36,173 nucleotides of DNA, taken from positions 1 through 36,173 of IMG/VR virus record IMGVR_UViG_3300007519_000037. One strand, written 5' to 3'. Below, piece by piece: positions 1-5,108 of the stretch. Origin of the DNA: a virus. Each line of letters begins with the position of its first letter. The stretch's first letter is position 1. The position numbers and the translations under genes are program-made. The notes beneath the pieces were generated by a model that had not been told where the DNA came from, made no database searches, and saw only the letters and a program-made list of their open reading frames with translations.

Positions 1-184
1 AAACATCGTATTCTGGAACCTTAGATCATCTGATGGTGTACCAGTTCGGTTTGACGAAAGTGGCGCTGCTCTAGTTAGTGGCTTCTCACCATCGATCATG
101 AAATCGATTCTGGCAAATGAAGATGGGATAACTCCACTAAGTGTTATGTATACCGCAATCAATTCGACCAGATACGATCTCTGA
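1..184 (+). CDS. C-terminal end of a DUF2828-like (vWA-fold) protein, 5' truncated
   Basis: Sixty codons (from base 2) are open to the left edge and end at TGA 182-184. The peptide starts NIVFWNLR, continues with GVPVRFDESGAALVSGFSPS and ends in an Ile/Asn-rich tail. The combination of a 'FWNLR' strand, 'ALVSGFS' and a later 'P..VM..AI' helix is what I recall from the C-terminal vWA-like part of DUF2828/DUF7788 proteins, whose biochemical role is not established. Only the end is present, so the N-terminal domain is unknown. The next gene is a separate vWA protein, suggesting a functional pair. A TATAAATAAA promoter begins directly after the stop codon. Family assignment is from memory of the motif, hence moderate confidence. 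Confidence 0.55.
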   Translation, partial: NIVFWNLRSSDGVPVRFDESGAALVSGFSPSIMKSILANEDGITPLSVMYTAINSTRYDL

Positions 185-185
185 G

Positions 186-195
186 TATAAATAAA
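186..195 (+). promoter_or_regulatory. T4-type late promoter, TATAAATAAA
   Basis: Exact TATAAATA (186-193) followed by AA, directly after the stop of the preceding gene and 77 bases before the vWA start codon. T4 late genes are read from TATAAATA boxes by RNA polymerase with gp55, gp33 and the sliding clamp; gp33 is encoded in this window. The start of transcription would be about 6 bases downstream. Confidence 0.7.
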
Positions 196-271
196 AATAG
201 GTGCTGCAGTTGTTGTGGCACCCTATTATATCATGTGTATGTGAAAACGTTTTAAACATGAAAGAAAAACA

Positions 272-925
272 ATGAAAAAATCAAAATTATCAACATACAT
301 CCTCTTGGACAGATCGGGCTCGATGTCTGGTTCGAAATGGGAACATGCAATCGGTTCTATCAACTCATATGTTGCAGAACTTACAACTGGTGATGAAATC
401 ATCGGCGACGTTACAGTCGCAGCATTTGATGGTCATCACATCAATCCATTCAATACAAACATAAATCTGAAATCGAATGTATCATTTGATATTCTTCGCG
501 AAAATCAAATTTTGTCGAAATTCAAACCAATTGAAATCAATGAAACGTCACCAAGAGGCTCAACACCCCTTTATGATGCTACTGCACAATTGATTAATAT
601 GGTAGAAACTGATAACAGCGAAAAAGCTATTATTATCATTATGACTGACGGTGAAGAAAATGCTAGTACATCATATTCACTAAATGCAATTAGAGACAGA
701 ATTAAAAGCTGTACTAATCGTGGTTGGGAAGTAGTATTCCTCGGTTCAGAATTTAATGCCGACACTGTCGCACAAAATTTCGGCCTTGGATTAAACAAAG
801 TAGTTAACAATGCTGCACATGAAACCGCTGCAACTATGAATTTCTATTCAACTGCAGCAAGATCATATGCATCTTCCGGCGCTGCTATTGATACTACATT
901 GAGAAGAGCCGAAGTTAAGAAGTAA
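272..925 (+). CDS. von Willebrand factor A (vWA) domain protein
   Basis: 217 residues forming essentially one vWA domain. The metal-ion-dependent adhesion site is visible: DRSGS at residues 13-17, Thr98 in GSTPLYDA, and Asp126 in IIMTDGEE, set in alternating hydrophobic strands and helices. vWA domains bind protein partners through a divalent metal. There is no signal peptide or membrane segment, so the protein is probably cytoplasmic. The C-terminal 50 residues are Ala/Asn/Ser-rich. The ribosome-binding region (GAAAGAAAAAC) is weak. It follows a DUF2828-like gene and a late promoter, so it is probably expressed late. The partner is unknown; the fold is clear, the job is not. Confidence 0.85.
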   Translation: MKKSKLSTYILLDRSGSMSGSKWEHAIGSINSYVAELTTGDEIIGDVTVAAFDGHHINPFNTNINLKSNVSFDILRENQILSKFKPIEINETSPRGSTPLYDATAQLINMVETDNSEKAIIIIMTDGEENASTSYSLNAIRDRIKSCTNRGWEVVFLGSEFNADTVAQNFGLGLNKVVNNAAHETAATMNFYSTAARSYASSGAAIDTTLRRAEVKK

Positions 926-935
926 TTAAATAATA

Positions 936-1009
936 AGAATCGGTGTCAGCATTTAACATCAGAGCAGAGGGGTGATAACCTCATTAATATCAATCAAAAA
1001 ACCGATTCT
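936..1009 (+). other. Structured intergenic RNA / 5' leader element
   Basis: AGAATCGGT (936-944) is perfectly complementary to ACCGATTCT (1001-1009), a 9-bp helix enclosing 56 bases. Inside, GAGG (967-970) pairs with CCTC (979-982) around an 8-base loop. The element occupies most of the 104-bp gap between the vWA gene and the next ORF, and the outer helix closes 20 bases before that ATG. It could be a translation-control leader, an mRNA-processing site or a stability element. There is no U-run after the helix, so it is not a classical terminator. Confidence 0.45.
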
Positions 1010-1029
1010 GATAAATTAGGAGAAAAGAA

Positions 1030-1371
1030 ATGAAAAAGTTTCTATTAGCAATAGCAGCTCTTGGATTATTAACACCATCAGCAACATTTGCGCGGGATCG
1101 TGATGGTTACGATAACCATAGACAACATGATAGAGAAAATCATCATAGAAACCGCAACAATTCAGGTGCTATTATCGGCGGGCTTATCGGTGGTATCATT
1201 CTAGGTGGCATTATAAGCTCTCAGAGCCGTTCTAGTGATAGTTATACATCACATTATTATGATAAACCACGGCGCTATAGATATATCACACGACACAGAG
1301 AACAATATTGTGTTAAAGAACAAATTGTTGATCAATATGGCGATGTCTATATTAGAACTACTTGCCAATGA
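1030..1371 (+). CDS. Exported glycine-zipper protein
   Basis: 113 residues. Residues 1-21 form a typical signal peptide (Lys-Lys start, hydrophobic core, ending ATFA). A His/Arg/Asn-rich hydrophilic stretch (22-45) follows, then a glycine zipper GAIIGGLIGGIILGGIIS (46-63) able to insert in or associate with membrane, then a basic Tyr/Arg-rich tail with two cysteines (C94, C112) that could form a disulfide outside the cytoplasm. This resembles bacterial glycine-zipper envelope proteins. In a phage it could alter the host envelope or exclude superinfecting phages, but that is inference. The start has a GGAGAAAAG ribosome-binding site. The stop overlaps the next start as ATGA. Confidence 0.7.
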   Translation: MKKFLLAIAALGLLTPSATFARDRDGYDNHRQHDRENHHRNRNNSGAIIGGLIGGIILGGIISSQSRSSDSYTSHYYDKPRRYRYITRHREQYCVKEQIVDQYGDVYIRTTCQ

Positions 1372-1538
1372 CATATGTAAGAACCATAGATAAAATAGAT
1401 ACGACCCTAATAGCAGGTTTGCTTGGTGCACCTGTTTCAGGCCTCGTCACACACAGTAATATTGTTGATGCTAGACTCTATGAAATCGAGAAAAGAATCC
1501 TTCAGATTGAAGCAAATCAGTTGACAACCAATAGTTAA
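1368..1538 (+). CDS. Small 56-residue protein of unknown function
   Basis: A 56-codon ORF starts at ATG 1368, overlapping the stop of the glycine-zipper gene as ATGA, and ends at TAA 1536-1538. The peptide starts MTYVRTIDKIDTTLIAGLLG. A mildly hydrophobic segment (residues 13-29) is followed by a helical charged stretch (DARLYEIEKRILQIEANQ) that could form a coiled coil. The overlap with the upstream gene implies translational coupling, so it may act with the glycine-zipper protein at the membrane. I do not recognise the family. It is short, so there is some chance it is not translated. Confidence 0.5.
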   Translation: MTYVRTIDKIDTTLIAGLLGAPVSGLVTHSNIVDARLYEIEKRILQIEANQLTTNS

Positions 1539-1543
1539 TATGT

Positions 1544-1553
1544 TATAAATAAA
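1544..1553 (+). promoter_or_regulatory. T4-type late promoter, TATAAATAAA
   Basis: Exact TATAAATA (1544-1551) plus AA, 6 bases after the stop of the 56-residue ORF. It stands about 240 bases before the SleB-like start codon and directly before a cluster of RNA hairpins, so its transcript would begin with that structured region. Confidence 0.65.
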
Positions 1554-1569
1554 TTTTAGTTCGTCATAA

Positions 1570-1675
1570 GGAGTAGAACTCCATTTATCTCTTACGCAAG
1601 CTTGCGTTAAGGCGCGAAGACAGTACTTCGGTACTTTAATTTAACCTAAGGCAATAATGCATTCCTTTGTAAGAG
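1570..1675 (+). ncRNA. Candidate structured non-coding RNA or structured 5' UTR
   Basis: No convincing ORF lies here, but complementary segments nest in an orderly way. GGAGT/ACTCC (1570-1574 with 1578-1582) makes a short hairpin. CTCTTAC (1589-1595) pairs with GTAAGAG (1669-1675) as a closing helix. Within it lie a perfect 14-base palindrome ACGCAAGCTTGCGT (1594-1607, sharing two bases with the closing helix, so the two compete there), a C(UUCG)G-capped hairpin AGTAC..GTACT (1622-1635) and a weaker AAGG..CCTT hairpin (about 1648-1667). A late promoter stands 18 bases upstream of the first hairpin and a terminator-like hairpin follows. Either a phage small RNA or the long leader of the cell-wall hydrolase mRNA. 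I do not recognise a known RNA family. Confidence 0.4.
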
Positions 1676-1682
1676 GGGAATG

Positions 1683-1727
1683 AGAGAAAGAACTTTTTAG
1701 TTTTTGAGTTTTACATTCTTTCTTTTT
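1683..1727 (+). terminator. Weak hairpin plus U-run, possible terminator
   Basis: AGAAAGAA (1685-1692) is complementary to TTCTTTCT (1716-1723), followed by TTTT. The stem is A/T-rich and the loop is 23 bases, so termination would be inefficient. It lies after the structured RNA candidate and 66 bases before the hydrolase start, so it may define the 3' end of a short RNA with some read-through into the gene. Confidence 0.3.
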
Positions 1728-1792
1728 GTATTAAACATATAGCAATACTATGTGAATAATAGAACATTAGTGCTGTGCATACGGAGAAAAGT

Positions 1793-2377
1793 ATGTTAAA
1801 GCTAACGAAATATATTACAGCAGGAATATGCTCATTAAGTTTAACTGGTGCATCATTCGCAGCTACAAACGAAGCGGTTACTACTGAATCGCTAGTTCCA
1901 GAAATTTTATTTCTTGAACCACAAGAAGTTGTACAAGAACTTCCTGCTTCTGTACTTGGTATAGAAGAAGATAAGAGTTCTGAAAACTTAACAGAAAAAG
2001 ATTATGTTCAAATTGAATGTCTTGCTCGAAACATGTATTTTGAAGCAAGGGGTGAAGGTGAACATGGACAAATAGCTGTCTCAAATGTGGTCTTGAACCG
2101 CGTCAAGGATGATAGTTATCCCAGCAACGCATGTAATGTTATTCACCAGCGTTGGAAAAACACATGTCAATTTAGCTGGGTCTGTAAACCAGATAGAATA
2201 AGAAATCAGACCCTCTATCAAAATATGCTTGATTTAGCAGAAAATATTTACATTGGTGATATTGAAGATGTTACTAACGGTGCATTATATTTTCATGCTA
2301 CGAGTATTAGACCAAGGTGGGCGCACCAAAAACGCAAAACACTTAAAATTGGAAGACACGTCTTCTATAAAGGGTAA
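1793..2377 (+). CDS. Exported SleB-like cell-wall hydrolase
   Basis: 194 residues from ATG 1793. This start is preferred over the in-frame ATG at 1775 because GGAG (1783-1786) lies 6 bases upstream and it gives a clean signal peptide (MLKLTKYITAGICSLSLTG..SFA). After an acidic linker, residues 70-194 match the Hydrolase_2/SleB family: LARNMYFEARGEGEHGQIAV with likely catalytic Glu84, VVLNRV, C114 in SNACNV, CQFSW, and a C-terminal GALYFHA.. region. SleB-type enzymes cleave the glycan strand of peptidoglycan. Four cysteines (C76, C114, C125, C131) suit an extracytoplasmic location. With a late promoter upstream, the likely role is lysis via Sec export, in place of a holin-released endolysin; a virion role is less likely. 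It ends 2 bases before gp33. Confidence 0.8.
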   Translation: MLKLTKYITAGICSLSLTGASFAATNEAVTTESLVPEILFLEPQEVVQELPASVLGIEEDKSSENLTEKDYVQIECLARNMYFEARGEGEHGQIAVSNVVLNRVKDDSYPSNACNVIHQRWKNTCQFSWVCKPDRIRNQTLYQNMLDLAENIYIGDIEDVTNGALYFHATSIRPRWAHQKRKTLKIGRHVFYKG

Positions 2378-2379
2378 TT

Positions 2380-2631
2380 ATGACAAGTAAAAGTGAAATT
2401 CTCGAAAAGGATGTTCATTCAACTGAACGTTTCATTAAAGAGATTAATTCATTAGTTGAAAATTATAACGTAGAATTGATTGATGCTATTGTTAATTATT
2501 GTGAAAAGTACAATATTGAAATAGAAGCAATAGCATCAATTGTTCGTTCTAATAGTAAAATTAAAGCTCGGCTTCAGTGTGACGCTGAAGATTTAAATAT
2601 TCTACCGAAAACTTCCAGACTCCCAATATGA
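2380..2631 (+). CDS. 33: gp33-like late-transcription co-activator
   Basis: 83 residues, helical, with no membrane segment. The core (LIDAIVNYCEKYNIEIEAIA...KIKARLQCDAEDLNILPKTS) matches what I recall of gp33 homologues in marine T4-like phages, including the terminal 'EDLN.LPK' segment. In T4, gp33 (112 residues) binds host RNA polymerase and the gp45 sliding clamp to activate late promoters. The final residues here (SRLPI) lack an obvious T4-style acidic-hydrophobic clamp-binding tail. Position supports the call: it lies beside gp59 and gp32, as in T4. Its TGA overlaps the gp59 start (ATGA), implying coupling. The late boxes in this window are its expected targets. Confidence 0.72.
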   Translation: MTSKSEILEKDVHSTERFIKEINSLVENYNVELIDAIVNYCEKYNIEIEAIASIVRSNSKIKARLQCDAEDLNILPKTSRLPI

Positions 2632-3209
2632 TTCCATTCGATGCGTATGTAATGTATCTTGCTTGCAAAATGCATTTCAATAGTCCATCTTATGATTATT
2701 TTAAATACAACGGAAAAGTCAGAGCGAATGCTCAGAAGTTTGATACTAGACGTGACAAATATTTCTATTACAAACTGTCGAAAAAAGACGATCTATTAAA
2801 TTATTACGCAGCAACTCTGTCTGAAAATCCAGACACATGGGTTGATGCATTGTTATCTGAAAAGGGTGAAAAAAACTATGCTGAGTGGAAGCAGCGACAA
2901 GAGTCGTTTACTTATCGATTCGGTTTAGAAACTCAAGACCTCTATCCAGATTTTGATTCACTTGTGGTAGTTGAGGGTGGCCAACATCCTATGCTCTATA
3001 AACACTATAGACAAAATGCTATCTCAAAGGAAACTCTCATCGTGTTAGATGAGATTTATAATATTTTTGAATATTGGAATTCCAATATCGAGGATGTTAT
3101 TTTGTGGCCAAAGGACTTTATGCTACTACAAAAGTATAAACCCTTTATTCGTTATGATGTAAAAAAATGCAAAAACATTTTGAAGAAGCATATAAACCAG
3201 TATAAATAA
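2628..3209 (+). CDS. 59: gp59-like loader of the replicative helicase
   Basis: 193 residues (T4 gp59 has 217). The N-terminal half retains the gp59 signature: a 'Y.MYLACKMHFNSP.YDYFKYNGKVR' start and the strongly conserved block RRDKYFYYKLSKK, equivalent to T4 RRDKYFFQKLSEK. The basic, aromatic all-helical C-terminal half (SKETLIVLDEIYNIFEYW..) also parallels T4. gp59 binds forked DNA and gp32-coated ssDNA and loads gp41 helicase in recombination-dependent replication. The gene overlaps gp33 by 4 bases, and the gp32 promoter overlaps its last codons, a compact 33-59-32 cluster. Confidence 0.88.
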   Translation: MIPFDAYVMYLACKMHFNSPSYDYFKYNGKVRANAQKFDTRRDKYFYYKLSKKDDLLNYYAATLSENPDTWVDALLSEKGEKNYAEWKQRQESFTYRFGLETQDLYPDFDSLVVVEGGQHPMLYKHYRQNAISKETLIVLDEIYNIFEYWNSNIEDVILWPKDFMLLQKYKPFIRYDVKKCKNILKKHINQYK

Positions 3210-3210
3210 A
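3201..3210 (+). promoter_or_regulatory. T4-type late promoter of gene 32
   Basis: TATAAATA (3201-3208) plus AA, overlapping the gp59 stop codon. The predicted start near 3214 gives gp32 an AT-rich leader of about 55 bases with little evident structure. In T4, gp32 represses its own translation by binding an unstructured A/U-rich leader; this leader would permit similar control, but I see no clear pseudoknot. Confidence 0.65.
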
Positions 3211-3269
3211 ATACTACATTATGTTATATGTGGATAAATCGCAATACAACGAATATAAGGATAATACAA

Positions 3270-4175
3270 ATGTCATTCGCAGACCTTAAACGCTCTTCAA
3301 GCAAGAACTTTGATAAAATCAATCAAGAACTTTCTAAACTAAATCAAAAAAGCAGCTACGGTAAAGACGATGGTCGTTACTGGAAACCAACAGTCGACAA
3401 GGTCGGCAATGGTTACGCTGAAATTCGCTTTCTCCCTCCAAAAGAAGGTGAAGATCTTCCATGGGTAATGATATGGGATCATGGCTTCCAAGGATCTAAT
3501 GGCCTTTGGTACATTGAAAACTCTCTAACAACCCTTGGTCAAGATGACCCAGTCTCTGAATATAACAGCAAGCTGTGGAACTCTACATCAGATGATGAGG
3601 GACCAGAGAGAAAACAAGCTCGCCGACAGAAGCGCCGCCTTAGTTACTACTCCAACATTTATGTAGTAAAAGATGCTTCAAATCCAGAGAACGAAGGCAA
3701 AGTCTTTATTTACAAATACGGTAAGAAAATCTTCGACAAGATTAAAGATGTTATGCATCCTGAATTTGAAGACGAAGAAGCAATGAACCCATTTGACTTC
3801 TGGTCGGGTGCTAGCTTTAAACTTAAGATTCGTCAAGTTGAAGGATATCGTAATTACGATAAATCTGAATTTGATTCATCATCTCCATTGTTAGCAGATG
3901 ATGCTGATCTTGAAGGTGTATATGAACAACTTCATTCTTTGAGTGATATTGTTGATCCTAAGAACTTTAAAAGCTATACTGATCTTAAGACAAAAATGCT
4001 TAAGGTTCTAGATGAAGAACCAGAAGAAGCTCCATTACAAGAAAGAGCTAAGCAAGCATCTTGGACTGAGCCTAAAGAATCTACTACTCCAGCAAAACCT
4101 GCTGCAGAAAAACCTGCCACAGAAGATGCCAGTGGCGATGATGACTTAGAATTCTTTAAGAACTTCGCTGAATAA
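3270..4175 (+). CDS. 32: Single-stranded DNA-binding protein gp32
   Basis: 301 residues from ATG 3270, the same length as T4 gp32. An in-frame ATG at 3228 is rejected because AAGG sits 9 bases before 3270 and MSFADLKRSSS matches the N-terminal LAST-type motif (basic then Ser/Thr) used for cooperative binding. The OB core follows: NGYAEIRFLPP, WVMIWDHGFQ, YYSNIYVVKD, NPENEGKVFIYKYGKKI, LKIRQVEGYRNYDKSEF, all close to T4. The acidic tail DDDLEFFKNFAE is the protein-interaction region. The zinc cysteines of T4 (TCSS..CPVC) are replaced by a segment with no cysteine (SLTTLGQDDPVSEY). It coats ssDNA in replication, recombination and repair. Its own promoter is at 3201 and a strong terminator follows. 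Confidence 0.95.
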   Translation: MSFADLKRSSSKNFDKINQELSKLNQKSSYGKDDGRYWKPTVDKVGNGYAEIRFLPPKEGEDLPWVMIWDHGFQGSNGLWYIENSLTTLGQDDPVSEYNSKLWNSTSDDEGPERKQARRQKRRLSYYSNIYVVKDASNPENEGKVFIYKYGKKIFDKIKDVMHPEFEDEEAMNPFDFWSGASFKLKIRQVEGYRNYDKSEFDSSSPLLADDADLEGVYEQLHSLSDIVDPKNFKSYTDLKTKMLKVLDEEPEEAPLQERAKQASWTEPKESTTPAKPAAEKPATEDASGDDDLEFFKNFAE

Positions 4176-4178
4176 AAA

Positions 4179-4200
4179 TGAGGGGGCTTCGGTCCCCTCA
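4179..4200 (+). terminator. UUCG-capped terminator hairpin after gene 32
   Basis: TGAGGGGGC-TTCG-GTCCCCTCA forms a 9-bp stem (one G-U pair) with a C(UUCG)G tetraloop, 3 bases after the gp32 stop. The following CTTTACTT is only moderately U-rich. T4 gene 32 also has a 3' hairpin that ends the transcript and stabilises it. Some read-through is likely needed for the methyltransferase 20 bases downstream. Confidence 0.8.
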
Positions 4201-4220
4201 CTTTACTTGGAATATAAATT

Positions 4221-5108
4221 ATGAGTGAATTTTTTAATTATTCGAGTTCAGCTAGAACTCAATTCAATCCCGAAACAGTTGAAGGACCAATATGGTCCGA
4301 TTTCTCAAGTTCATCAGAACATGCTAAAATGCTTGTTCGCGCGAAGCAAGTGAACGATGAAAACTATTGGAATTGTATGAGAGAAGTGTTTGATCACGAT
4401 TGTGATACACTTCCGATGTCACGATTTAAAGCATGGGTGTCTGTATGGAATGTTCCGCTAATGTCCATGTCTAGACATTCTGTTTACATCAAAGAAGCTC
4501 TTACGTCCCCACCACAAATACAAGATCTTATACAAGATCCTGGTGTTGGTTGTAATAGACAAGATTTGGATCAATATCTTAAAGTCTTTTCAGACAACGA
4601 TATGACGATGAATCGTATTCAACATTACGGCCATCTTAAATATTTTCAATTCAAACCCAAAGATTATAAAACAATAGTCGAGCTTGGCGCCGGCGTTGGA
4701 GACATGGCCGATTTAGTTTACAAACTCGGTTTCAATGGAACATATTCCATCTTCGATTTTACTGAAGTGTCTCGTATACAAAGGTATTATCATGATGCTC
4801 TTGGTCATACTGATATTACATACACAGACAATGCAGATGATCTTGAGCCTGCCGATCTTTGTATCGCAACATGGTCTCTTACAGAAATGCCATTCGATTT
4901 AAGAGATCAAATCTTAGATAAAATTGGTACGACTAAAACATGGCTCATCGCATATTCGAGAAACATTTTCGGATATGATAATGAGAAATGGATTAATGAA
5001 ATATTTTTAAAAAGATCTGAATTGAAAAATGCTAAAACCACAATCGTAGACATCCCCTGGATGGATTGGGACGGGGGAACTAAATATCTATTCGTTGAGA
5101 GGGTTTAA
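4221..5108 (+). CDS. SAM-dependent methyltransferase, putative
   Basis: 295 residues. A Rossmann methyltransferase motif I, IVELGAGVGDMADL, lies at residues 152-165. A motif II-like acidic end (YSIFDF, 176-181) and a motif IV/post-IV region (LCIATWSLTEMPFDLRDQI, 213-231) follow. The helical N-terminal 140 residues resemble an extra domain seen in phage and bacterial 'putative sugar O-methyltransferases'. The substrate is unknown: sugar, nucleotide or protein. It follows the gp32 terminator and its ribosome-binding site is weak (TTGGAA). Its last 29 bases overlap, tail to tail, the end of the leftward peptidase gene. Confidence 0.72.
   Translation: MSEFFNYSSSARTQFNPETVEGPIWSDFSSSSEHAKMLVRAKQVNDENYWNCMREVFDHDCDTLPMSRFKAWVSVWNVPLMSMSRHSVYIKEALTSPPQIQDLIQDPGVGCNRQDLDQYLKVFSDNDMTMNRIQHYGHLKYFQFKPKDYKTIVELGAGVGDMADLVYKLGFNGTYSIFDFTEVSRIQRYYHDALGHTDITYTDNADDLEPADLCIATWSLTEMPFDLRDQILDKIGTTKTWLIAYSRNIFGYDNEKWINEIFLKRSELKNAKTTIVDIPWMDWDGGTKYLFVERV

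Noticed and set aside
1561-1740. Intergenic structured region considered as a tRNA gene
   Set aside because: No acceptor stem with the TTC arm and anticodon-loop pattern could be placed; the helices do not form a cloverleaf.
4213-4220. TATAAATT directly before the methyltransferase ATG
   Set aside because: The last base differs from the consensus, and a transcript from it would start inside the coding region.
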